From Apus apus (Eukaryota; Chordata; Aves; Apodiformes; Apodidae), in the NCBI RefSeq assembly GCF_020740795.1, contig NC_067286.1, forward strand, positions 32,016,003 to 32,080,002: a DNA stretch of 64,000 nt, written 5' to 3'. The notes under the pieces are model-generated. The model searched no databases, was not told where the DNA came from, and was given only the letters and a program-made list of their open reading frames with translations. The position numbers and the translations under genes are program-made. Shown in pieces: positions 48,675 through 61,100 of this stretch (within the stretch, counting starts at the first letter, position 1; each line of letters starts with the position of its first letter).

Positions 48675-49126
48675 TAAAGCTCAGTAGCCAAACATTTTAT
48701 TACATAAAAACGCTTCTTCAAAAAGGTTTAAAAATTAGAGTTGAAAAAGAATTCATCCCCTCTAATCCTTGAACTGAGGTTCTCATTTCAGTACTACTGC
48801 TGCATGTTGGTATAAAAGGCATTCTAAAACTGTATAAAAAAAACCAAGTAGTTTTACACCTGCTGGTAATCTCTTGTGGCATAAGGGGCAAAAACTACAT
48901 GCTAATACACATCTGTGGCTGTAGTCAGACTTGCTCCTTAATTGCCTATAAAACATTTATTTCCACTTTTTGACATAAATTTACAGTTTTACCTTACATG
49001 AAATTCAGTCTGGACACATAAAAAGGCATTAGTTGTCTGTCTTGCATTATGACCACTTTTTGAAATTCCTTTTGACAAAACACTGTTGCCTGTTACTAAA
49101 AGCATTCCAAAAAGATGCTTTAAAGA
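48675..49126 (-). other. EIF2AK4: EIF2AK4 3' UTR (inferred extent)
   Basis: Runs from the stop codon to about 20 bases past the minus-strand AATAAA at 48696-48701. Another minus-strand AATAAA (plus TTTATT at 48957-48962) could give a shorter form. Confidence 0.65.
48696..48701 (-). terminator. Probable EIF2AK4 polyadenylation signal (AATAAA)
   Basis: Plus-strand TTTATT equals AATAAA on the minus strand. Downstream on that strand (48635-48650) is a T/G-rich run (revcomp of aacaacaaaacaaaaca), a good downstream element. Confidence 0.7.
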
Positions 49127-49181
49127 CTAAAACAAAACCTTGTATTCATCTCGGGAACTGTACAGGATAAGTGCAGGAACC
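49127..49181 (-). CDS. EIF2AK4: EIF2AK4 last coding exon and stop
   Basis: After CCTCCCCAG one G completes arginine, then [17 protein letters not shown] and TAG (49127-49129). The final residues keep the LYS..RD.Y..LF pattern that ends vertebrate GCN2. Confidence 0.95.
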
Positions 49182-52100
49182 CTGGGGAGGGAAGAAAAGA
49201 GACTTTTTAATCTTTGAAACTGCAGGTTCAAAAGCTACAATACCTGTGGCAAATCTTAACAATAAGCTAACAGCAAAGACTGACTAGAAAAGCAGTAAGT
49301 CTAGTTCCTTTGGCTGTGACTGCAGTGTTCCCTGTCACTCTCTGTCCCATGTTATCTAGCCTGTTTAGTTTTCATTTAGTGACCTGAAGGCTTACTGCCT
49401 AAGCAGTGTTCTGCACACAGGCAGCAAATGGGAAGACTTTGTCAGGGACTGCATTACATTCACACCCAACATCATATGAAAGACTGTTTGTCTGTAGTAA
49501 TTTGGTACATTAGCTCAGAGCCTTGTGAGCCCCATGAATTTAAAAATAAAAAAAAAAAAGTTTTGATTGATACTTAGTTGCCTTAGTAAAAATTAGCAAA
49601 CCTGAAGCAATTTTGGTGCATCTCTAGGAAAAAGAAATCAAAGTAAATTTTTAGTCTCATTTAAAGGGTAAGTAGTACCTTCAAGCTGAACATTGGTTTA
49701 AGAAAACATGTTATAAATGAAACACACAACAGGATATAAATACCCAGGTCTCACTTAACTGTACTAATAATGCAATTAGAGGCTTAAAATTGGATGTGGC
49801 CAGACTATCTGTTTCAGCCTTGCCAAAACCCAACAAGGAGACTATGAGTGGAACATAAAATGTTCTTATACTTGGAAAACAGAAACAAGCTTTACTGTAC
49901 GTGTGGGGAGAGCATGCATCATGTTTGCTTAAAGCTGGGCAGTCTGTTAGCTGTGCCAGATTCCCTCCATTTTCCTTCAAAGCAGGAAGGCAAGCAGAGT
50001 TGCTCCCATCAGGGTTATGTAGTAGAATAGCAGTATATCTGAATGTATATAGTTGTTTGCTATTCAGTTTTATGAACAAAGCAGCAAATGGGGTCACTGT
50101 GGGAATATATTTTAGAATTTCTTGAAAAGGTGTATAAAAATGAAGAATTTACATTTTACAACAAGTGAGGATTAAATGATCAGCAAACTCTTCCCATAGT
50201 ACTCAAGGAACTGCATGTCTCCTGAATATTTCCTTTTTTGTTCAGGGAGAGGGAAAGGGGAGGACAAATGAAGAACAGCTTATTTGGTAAAATTTGAATG
50301 CAGAAGTAATTGAGATGTTTTGTGTACCTCAAAGAGCTTAATCAATTTACCTCTTTTCCACTTTGATATTGTAAATTTCATCACAAATTGCCTGTAAGTA
50401 CGAACATCTCTGTTTTGGCCATCGTGACATCAGTTGTCCTACAGTAGCATCAAAGGCTTGTTTATCTCCATCAAACTAAGAAAAAAATAGACAAGGAACA
50501 ACAGTACAGTCTTACATTCTCTTGTGAAGAAAATACTTCTCCCAGTAAGATTCATTCTTTGGCAGGAACACTGTTTAATGTCAATGCGCCTTGGTTTCAG
50601 ACAAAATTCATACAAATAACAACATGTCCAACTTGATTTTTAATTTTTTTTAAAGAAAATTTAAGAATTTAGTGCTCAGTTTCTTAACACAGATAGTTTA
50701 GCCATAAAAAAAAAGCATAAGCAATTAAAAGGGTTCTACCAGTTTTGCATTGCTGGATAGAATGAGAACTGTGCTGTAGTCAAAAGTGACTGATGCAAGC
50801 TGATCAGGTACTTTTATTTTTTAAGTAAAAGGCGATAAACTGTCTTCATGATTTGGACAGACTGGATTAAATTAAGTATTTTGAAAATGTTTTAAAATGT
50901 TCCGCTGGGTTCTGATAACCAGCCAAACACTGCTTCAGAGCAGCAGATGTAAGGTACAAAGGTACTAAATCCACTTCCAGGCAGGATGCCATTCTTGAGT
51001 TTGTTCTTTTGAAGGGTGGGGAGGCATCCATCCCTCCAGTACTAAGTTCTGACTTTAAAGCTACTGCCATCACTGGAGGAAAGAAAAAAGCTTTGTCTTT
51101 GGTGGTTTTTTTCACCTCATCGAGTAGTTTCTGACTTGTTAAAGGTGTCAGTGTAAAGATTTACATATCCCCTTTCTATCTTTGCTTTACTAAAAGATGT
51201 TTCAGCTACTCAAAACAATTGCCTCTGCTTTTCGGTCCTCATTCACTAACAGCTTCTAGAAACACCTCGTTGAAACTGCTATTCATTTTCTTAATGGTTT
51301 CTGAAAATGAGCAGTAAGACAATTTTTGTTCACTGGTCTTGGGGAAAACCAAACAGAGCTTTGGGTTAGGATTTCCTAATTGTGTCTTTTATTACTTGGG
51401 CTTTTGACAAAGACGTTTGTCTAGCCTCAGCCAAGCTCGTTGGGTAAAAAAAAGTCCTTTCAAGTTCTAAAAACTAATTCAAACTCCTGGAAGGAGAGAA
51501 AACTACAATGGGGCAATTTTACATTCCACTTCATTAGGATCAGAATTTATCATATCATTTTCCATTAGAGTTTTAATAACAGTACTTAATTGCTTACCTC
51601 CAATGATAAGAAGTGTATCAAAGCTGCTTTTGGCAGATCTACCTGTAAAAATATCAAGAAACCAATACTTAACAGAGTTCTATTACCAGTTTGCCAACTA
51701 GAGATCACCTATACCAAAGGGAGTTATACTTTCTGATTTCCAAAGCAGCGCTTGTGCTGATAGAACTGGGTATTTACCAAGGTTTTAAGCATGTTACACA
51801 AATTCTTAATGAAAGATTCCATTATGAAAGTTCCAAACAGGCATAGGCAAATAGGCATTATGTTTCCTGAAAAGCATATACCATTTTCAAGTCCCTTGTG
51901 ACATGGTCAGCAAAGTCTAAAAGCTATATACAAACAAATGCTCTGTTGGTTTAAATGTAAGAGCAAATCTTATTAAATCTACCACAGTAATTATCTTAAG
52001 TACAGCTTAAGAATTTACAACTAAATACTTGCTAAATTTCCTTCTATGCAACTGTTCAATACACACAATCTGAGACACTCTTCAAGTATTAAAGAAACAT

Positions 52101-55100
52101 GCCATGCGTCTTATTTAACAAGAAGTTAGATTCATTTGGTATCTAAAGTGAAGCTGCTGGCAGTAGTTAATTTCAGATAGCAACTGCATTATCCAATTCA
52201 ATCAAGAATTTGAAAAGAATTCAGGCTTCTGCCAAATACTTACTGCTAAAATCTCAATCTCACTTGTTTTCTGTTGCAAGCTAGAAACAAATGTCTGAAG
52301 TCTTGTTTGCACCTGCCAACAAAAGACGGGCAAAAATAAAATACACTGCTTGTCTGACACAGGTAGGGAACACTTACTTTCTGTTTCATAGATGATGAGA
52401 ACAGAAGAGGCTGCTTCTAACACAAGATGCAGAACTACATAATATATAAATTAAAATTAATGTTTAATGTAATTTTCGGTAACAATTCTACACTAATCCT
52501 TGATGAGTAGACAGGAAGGAGACTGGGGCTGAGACACTCTTGCAGCAATGGGTGAAGACTTGAAAATACTGGTACTGTACTAAAGCAGGTAAGAGTGCAC
52601 CTCATAATGAGAATTCTCACTTACATAGTTAAAAATGGCCTTTCTGCTTCTGGGTGTTAACTTTTCAGAGCAATGCGAGAACCTGTGACTGGACACAGTG
52701 AATCAGCTGTAGAAGGGCGACTGATTTGAAAGCCAAACCAAAGTACAGGTTATACCTTCTAGCACTCTCTCAAGAGCAAGCCAGTGATGCCACAAAGACA
52801 AGCACTTCACAAAGGTAGTTGCAGCCTTGCACTATACTGTGTTTTGACCCTTGGAAGATGCTTTTATATATTAAAAACCCAGAAGCAGCAAGTGTGTTTA
52901 GCTCAAAGCTCAGAGAATAGCATCCACTTCTTTATTTAGGTTCCAAGAACTATTTATAGGGAGGATTTTTTGTTCCATACCTAAATTTGGACTAAAATCG
53001 GGATATGATTACAGTTCTGTTTACCAAGTACTCTAAATATCTCAAAGCCAATAATTCTAAATGAGCAAACTCTGACAATTTGTTTCTATCATAATTTAAT
53101 CTTTCATAAGTTTATAGAATGCCACAATTCAGGCAGGGTGGGTTGTTTTTTGTTTTGTTTGTTGTTGTGTTTTTTTTTAATAAGCAATTTTTTCTTAGGC
53201 CGTTACTTTGAGACAACATAATGAAATACATAGAGTATCTGTTACACACATACTACAAATCAGAAGTATGTTGAACTTGCACCTTTAACACACTTCAGCA
53301 TTTATTTAAAAAAATAAAAAAGGAAAATTCCAGAACCATGTTTCCTATTAAAGTAAGATTTCTAATATATGTACAATGATGGCTGAGCCAGAACGTCATC
53401 TATAATGCCCAAGATCCAAAATGTTAAAAAAAAGGAGGTCTTTTTAGTTCACAGTCTCATTTACAAGTAAAGAACAAACAGGATGTATTTCTGTAAATTA
53501 GGTGATGCTATCATTCAAGTAACTTGTAAGAATCACTTCTTGGTTAACAACTTGATGTGTGTGTTACCTGAATTTCTTGACGACGCCTGGCACTGGCAGA
53601 TAATTTTTCAGGAGCTATAACACTAACATTAGGCACTACAAGAGTCCCATGTGATTCAAATGCACCTAAAATATAAACATACAGTTTTAAATTATACTCT
53701 TTCTTTATATAACAAGTAGCCAGAAACCGAAAATTCACAAATACTAGGTAAGCTAATATCTGTATAGGATAGGGTTCAAAAAGTGGCTAAAAAAACCTGG
53801 TTGGTCAAGTAGTTGAGAAAGTGAAATGTGCATGTAAAAATACTCAGATGCTCACTTATGACTTTGAAGAACTGGTCAGTAAGACTAAGAGATTTAGTAT
53901 TTTAAATCAGTGTTCCCTGAAACTACTAAAAGCTTCCCTGTGGTCTGCAGAATTTTGCAGAGGAATGTATCATACCTAACAATAAAAAAAGAAAAGCTAT
54001 TATAAGGCAGCTATTTAGTGGTCAGTGCCATAGCAGAGGCAATGACAAAACCAAACAATAAATCCCAGGTCCCCCAAGTAACAATAACTGAAATTTGAAA
54101 TCGCTTATTTAGCAATCCAAATTGCCATTTCTGCTAATCACACACACACAAAACCTAAACCCCAAGTTAAGCATGTCTCACCACTAACAATCACAGGTCA
54201 CATCATTTTTCATGAAGATGACAATTAATTTCTCCCCAGCTAGGGAAGATGGTTTCCGGCTCCCCCTCTCCCCCGAATCACTGCATCATCAAATGCTTGT
54301 ATGGGGAATATTCTGACTGTTGGTCTGAGCACTTACTTTGCTAGTTTGGAGAAAATTAAAGTTTCAGATCACTTGGAACAACTTCTGAGATAAGGAGTAA
54401 GTGTCTCTAACCAGAGGCACTGCTAGAAAACATTTTCTTGCTCTGACTTTGGCAATACTTTTAAAATTTAAATTCTGGCAATATTTTCTTATAAAACAGT
54501 TTTTAAGCAGAATGAGAAACAGTTTGTCTAGAGACTCAATACCTGAAATATTAGTAAATGATCCCTTTTGATTTGGTACTGAAAGATTATCCGAGTTTTC
54601 TCTAAAAATAAACAAAGACAGTTAGTGAAACAACTTTACAATAACGCAGAAATACTGTAATAATATATGGTTTCAGACTATCATACAAACATACTTATTT
54701 CATTCCAACAGATAAGAAAATTTATGGAGACTTCCCAGCACATATCTGCAGATTAAATTCTATTCTGGAACAGGCAGGAAATAATACAAAATTACATCAC
54801 AAAAATCAATCTAAATGCAACCTTTCCTTCCTATGGATAAAACAAATGCACTCCCCATCATGCAAGTGTGATTTAGATCCTAATACTAGAATGTATTGTG
54901 AGAATATTTTCTCTGAATTGATTCTACAACTTCTTACAGGTTTCAGTGAGATAATACTGAAGTATAAAAGTAATATTTATACTTAAGATCACACATAGTC
55001 GAATAATCTTCCCATAATTATCATAGAATGGTTAAGGTTGGAAGGGACCTTAAAGATCATCAAGTTCCAACCTCCCTGCTATGAACAGGGACACCTCACA

Positions 55101-58100
55101 CTAGGCCAGGCTGCACAAAGCCTCATTCATCCAACAGGAACACCTCCAGGGAGGGGGCATCAACAACCTCCCTGGGCAACCTATTCCAGTACCTTACTAC
55201 CCTCATGGTGAAGAATTTCTTCCTAATGTCTAACCTAAATCTACCCTCTATTGGTTTAGATTACTTTCCATATTCAGGATTCATTAGCAAAGACATTTGA
55301 CTGTTACGACAATCATGGTCATTCCATTTCTCTGTTTAGTACTGCCAAATAAGGGGTTTTCTATATTGTGTTCTCAGGATCTATAAATAAGGTAACTTTT
55401 AGAAATAATTGTTTTCTTTCACAGCTTCTAATAGATGCTGTATATCTGTCACAAACCACATGAGAACTGGGTTATTTGCAGAGTTAAATGCCAAGACTGG
55501 CTGAGGCCATAAAAAGAGAATGAAGAGGTGTGTAGCAGATGTCAACCACCTGCACAACTTACTGCTTGAGTTAAGCATTTCTCAGCTTAATCATCTCCTT
55601 TAATGTTAAGTCTATTCAGAAATAGTATTCGGAATTCTAGTTTGTATGAATAAACTGTGTCTGTTCCTGCTGCCAGTATAGACATACATAAACACACAGA
55701 TGTATATAATTATACATCTACAAAGGGGTATGTGTGAGTAACAACTACAGTGCTTACACACACAGGTTTGACTGGTGCCTCTCCTGTGATTTCCACAATA
55801 ATTTCTATCGGTGACAACAAATAGCAATCTAACAGAGACAGGATGATGTGCTGTTGCTGTGTACCCCAAGTCTCTGCCAGGCATTACTTTCACTAGTGCC
55901 AAAGTGTACAGGTGTGCTACAGTTACACGTTCATTGTTACCACGTCAGCACTGCCTCAGAATGGAAGATTTGCTGCTTTAGTTCGTTGACTATACAGTAC
56001 ACAAATGTAACCAACTTCTGGTCAGTAACACGGACTTGCAGGCAGTCCTGCCATACAAGCAATATAGTTGTTCCAGCAGTATTTGAGCTGGATAAGCAGA
56101 GGGCCTTTTCATTTATGAAGCACTATGTAACGGCAGCCAGGGAAATCAGTCTCTTAAGCTCAATAAAATTATATAACCAAGCCTTTGCATTCTTTTCCCC
56201 TCAAAAGGCTCTTTATCAAATAAAATCAAGGTTTAACTATGTATACCTCAAAATTCTTTCATTAAAACAAACATATTATTTTGACTATTCACATGGCTAT
56301 GTTATCCTACTTACCTACTACATCTTTCATCACAGATTTTAGTTTTCAGTTTCTGGATCAGGTGATCTACTAAGTCAGATTCTAAAATCCTTTTCTCCGT
56401 CTGTCTTTCTTTCTCAAAGGATTTCACCTATGGTGTAGTTCAGTAGTTCTTAAAATTGTTAAAATGGCATATGAATAAACTTCTCAAATTCAATCAAGAC
56501 CAAACTGGATTATTCACCCAATAAACATGCAGCAGTCAAAGGGAGGAAGCTATCATCATTACCAGTCAATCACTGCCAATTAAATCTTTGATTAGATTTT
56601 TTTTTTTCAACTAATTTCCTTTGCATTCCCAAAGTTTAAACTAGCTTGAGCTTGGCTTCTTGTATTTAGTATGAAATAATTTTTACCAGTATGGTTTATA
56701 GATGCAAATAGCATATTATTGAAAGTATATTTGGTTTGGGGATTTTTTTATTTTTTTTTATTAGTTAAAGAATGAGGTTGGCATAAGGCTTGCCTTTTAA
56801 TTTGCAAGAGTTAGACTCAAATGTTCAAAACTGCTCCATCTTTACTGGGAAGAGATTAATCAGTAACACTGTTTGCCTCATTAGCATGTTCTTTTTTAGT
56901 TTTGCTCCAATAAAGCCATGTTTACAAGAATGCTCTAGAATAGTCTTGTGGAAGATATATCACATTCTTATCACAAAAATCTACTTGTTCATACAGTTAC
57001 TGCAGAGTTATTTGCTAACTCTGTTACACTGACAAGGAGAGTAACAAGTGAAAAGTATTTTAGTAATGCACATTGGCTAGGTAACATGGCCATGCAAGAT
57101 GGTGTCAAATGGTTACTTTTTTTCAGTCAAAGAATGCATCTTTATTCAAACAATAAAGATCTTTTTCCTAATTAATAAGGAATATTTTAAAACTTTCAAC
57201 TTCTAAAAAGGTACCAGAACTACAGGCTGCAGAGCACAGAGGTGGTAATTCGTGTTGTGACACAGTTGTCTTTCCACCTTAACTTCAGCTTACAGATGAG
57301 AAGTGTGGTTCAGACTCTGGCCATTTGAACTTCATGGATTTTTTTCTATTTATGTTTTAGTTTTGTAATGTGGAAAGCTGTCAGCTAATTCATTTTGTAA
57401 ATTCAAAGAAATCAGAGCCAAAGAAACCTTTTTCCACTTAAAGACACACTGATGACTCAAAGTCAAGCAATGTTTGCACTAGACATCAGACTTGCCTAGA
57501 TAATGAGGCCAGTGAATAACAATGTTATGGAGGTATGAAAAGCCTTTCTACTACTTAGCAACTGAAACTGTATTCACCCAAATTCCAGCTACTTAGTTTA
57601 TTGAAAACAACAGTGATCTTAAACAAAACAAAATGAAATGTAGAATATGAAATACAATTGACATCCTCTGGTCCCACATTACCTTCACATGACTTCCTTC
57701 TTTATCTGACACGAGAGCCACATACGTAATCCCAGAGCATCTGCAATATTCCTGCAGTTCTTCCTGGGACTAATGTGGGAAGAAGGGAAGGGGAATGGGA
57801 CAGAAGTTTTAGAGATAAGAAATTAATCACTTAAATAATCAAGAGTATCCTGTCCTTACCTAAAATAACTTGGTATGCAGCAGTTACGCTGGTCATATAA
57901 ACTTCTGACTGAGGAAAGAGACAGAGAATGCCTAGGCTCTGGGGCTGTGATTCCCACATGGAAGGGTTAGCTGGATCAAGAAGTGCAGGGTCTAGTTAAC
58001 TGCGAAGGTTTGCAATGTGATGTCAAACGGTTACCACCCCACCGTGCAGCTTCCAGTAATGACTCAGTTTTGCATGACTGGTACCCTGTCACCACAGCTG

Positions 58101-61100
58101 ACACCGGCGTGGTTCCCTGTAAACCCAAGGCTGACTGACATAATTCTCAGTGCTGAGCTTCCTGAAAGGCTTGCTATGCTAACTTAGTGTGCGTGTAGTT
58201 GTTTATGTTTGCTTGGGGTCTTTTTCTGTTGATGGTTGGACTCTGTGACCTCAGAGGTCCTTTTCAATGATGACAATTCTGTCATATAAAAGTTGATACT
58301 ACTGCTCTGTTCCAGATTTGCACTTTATTAAGGATTAACTAATTAAGGGATCCTACTTGCAGCCCTCAATGAAAGGAAAATAAATTGCCTTCACTGGTAC
58401 AAAATAGGCTTCTGCTTTGAAGCGTCTTCATGTCACTTAAGTGACACTTCAGTTAAGCTGACATGAGTCAACTGACATTAGGTCAGCTAACTGACCTAAT
58501 TTTAAATCCATTATGCCACTCTCCCCCTTGATTTCAATAGGCCTTGGAATTCAAACTCAGTGTGTAATTGGGGAATACTGTTTAATTCCTCAGTGCTCTG
58601 AGGAGTGTATAAAGATCTCCCATGACACCTAAATAGTCTGGGAAGTAGAGAGAAAGAATGCTACAAGGCCAGTGAGACTTTCTTAACGTTATTCTATCTA
58701 CATAGCACCCTACATGTCATTAGAAACTTGAAAACATTGGAAAAAGATTGTCTCAGTTTCACAGTTTAGCTGCACTCATCTTAGAGAATAGTTAACACGT
58801 AGAGACAGAAATTCTACCTGGGACCAATCATACATTATTTCGGCTGGAATTCCTGCAGTCCAGAGCTTCTGAACAATATTGATAGCTCTGCCCATTGACA
58901 TCTGACCAACACTTACAACCAGCAGGTCACACGAGCTGACAGAAACCTGAAGGAAAAGTAAAAACCAGAGGACAGTATTAGCCACAAGGCCACCTTTTCC
59001 CTCTCATAAAGCAGTTAAAGTAACAGAAGAGGGTAAATATACTTATGTTTTTCAAAATACATCAAGCTGAAAATAGGGGTTAGATCCACCTCTTTCTAGA
59101 GCCACTATCTACCTAAGCAGGTCTGAAAGTTGCTGAAGCTTAATCTTAGATGAAAAGCATCTGCACAGCCTCAGCTTGCAAAGTACACTAGCCTCCTGTT
59201 TTTTCCTTCTCACTCTCCTTAGAAATGTTAATTCATTCATACTAAAAGTTAATAAAGTACATATTCCGCAACCAAGTGAAATTGTGTGACATTGTACAAA
59301 GGTGTCCACTTTCTCATGTTTCCTTTGATCTCTACTTTCTATATACTTTTATAAAGGGAGAAATGGTAGGGGCAAAGTCACACTTATTAGATAAATATCT
59401 ACTGTTGTACTCTTCCATCACAAACAATCCACAGGCTGAGAAAAATGTCTCACTAAAATTAAAAGGGTATTGACCTGAAGATCCTCTCTTCCCCCAGTTC
59501 TTATTTTGCAAAGTAATTTTATGTGGAGAAAACCAGAAGAAAACATGACATCTTGATGCTGTCTATTTCAGTACGCTAGTATTTCAGAACACATCTGAAT
59601 ATCTTATTTTTGACCCATCTGTGGCTACAATTAAGTTACGGAGCTGTCAGTAAACAAAAATCCCCACCTCCCAAAATAAAGACTCACAGAATCTTCCACA
59701 CTGGAAACAGCAGCAGTTATTTTATCTATAGCTATGCTGACTCCAACAGCTGAAGGAACTGGTCCTACGCTCTGCGGGCCTCTGAATTGTGGAATCTCAA
59801 AACAAGACAAAAGCAAAATGGAAGTGGTGAGTATTTATTTTTGCCAAATGTCAGAAGGGTTTTTCATTTTTTTCATGTTTTTAAAAAAATCTACATTTAT
59901 TAAAAGAGATGAGCACATACCAGATGATCATATCTGCCCCCTGCAGCAAGAATTTCAGGCACAGTTCTCTGTCTTCTTTTGATGTATGCTATAAACTGAA
60001 AGATAATACCGTTGTGCTGCTGTATTTTGTAAACTAGTCCAAGATTTATGGAAACCTGTAAAATAAAAATGAATTATGTGTACAAGATGTGTACAGATAT
60101 TATAGGTTAATAGAAATAATTTTGTATTAGCAGTATGGACTGAAAACACTACTCTGACATAAGGAAGACAGACGGTAACACTCATTATCTCAAAAAAGTT
60201 AACATTCAAATAAAAATAAGGAAATGTTGCTTTAATCTTAAAGTACTAAAAGAGACCTATAGCACAAAACCCAAACAGCAAGCCTCAAGGAATGGTAGAG
60301 AGACCTTTACTAGCAATCAGCCTTTTGTATTTTTAAAATATTGATACTTTGTTTCAACATTTAAAATTCCTATATGCTTTAAACAATGCCTTCAATCTTG
60401 GCTGAAAAAAACCCCACAACAAAACCCACAAAAAAACCCCTCTGCCATTAGATAGAAATTAAGCTAGAGACTTCTGACTGGGAGAGGTCTTCAGCCATGT
60501 TTTTAAAACATATAAAAATAAACGGCAGTATTACTTGCCACCAAAAGACACTTTGATGTGTTTCTTTCTTTTCTAAAATATCATTACTTTGTTTCTGGGC
60601 AAATTACAAGGCCTAGCAGTCTACAAATGCATTCATTTATTGGCAGAGTATTTTACAAACCTGAAGTTTTATTCCAAGTTGCTTTAAGAGACCAGTGATT
60701 TCCTCCAAATCCTTCATGCCATGCTTCAAGAGCTGAGTGACACCTGGCTTTTGTTTTATCATTGTGTTTAAAAATGGAAATACATTACTTGCATCTCCCT
60801 TCTGCTCAATGAATCTGTAGAGTCGAGAAAGCTAAAAACAAATATAAAATAGAAAACCATAGGTAGTACTAGACAGTGCTCATAAAAGGTCACATCTAAA
60901 AACATGAAAAATATTTGACTTGGTGTGAATAAAATATCTGCAGTCTGTTTCAACCTAGTGAGTTGAGGAAAGCAGTGGACAGGTACAACTCTCATCAGTG
61001 TGTCCAGAAGTTAAGCTCAACTTCTTATGCACATTCATCAACACTTACAATACGTTGTTTTTTTTAAGTTTCTCTAAGTTTGTTTAATAACCACCACTGC

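Larger units (their letters stand above)
50476..53567 (-). other. EIF2AK4: EIF2AK4 introns around the C-terminal-domain micro-exons
   Basis: AT-rich intronic DNA flanking exons 51598-51642 and 52244-52312. No LINE, RNA gene or additional exon recognised. Confidence 0.75.
53666..57682 (-). other. EIF2AK4: EIF2AK4 introns spanning the linker exons
   Basis: Intronic DNA flanking exons 54543-54601 and 56315-56427. The identifiable content is the CR1 fragment at 55021-55262. The rest is AT-rich and unremarkable; open frames at 55612-56342 on both strands have no resemblance to known proteins. Confidence 0.75.

Noticed and set aside
49711-50097. 128-codon minus-strand frame in the last EIF2AK4 intron
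   Set aside because: It lies between well-defined exons whose phases join without it, and its translation does not resemble GCN2.
59990-60000. Acceptor-like CTTTCAG splitting the GGRYDHL exon
   Set aside because: Homology to GCN2 reads straight through it ([13 protein letters not shown]), so it is coding.
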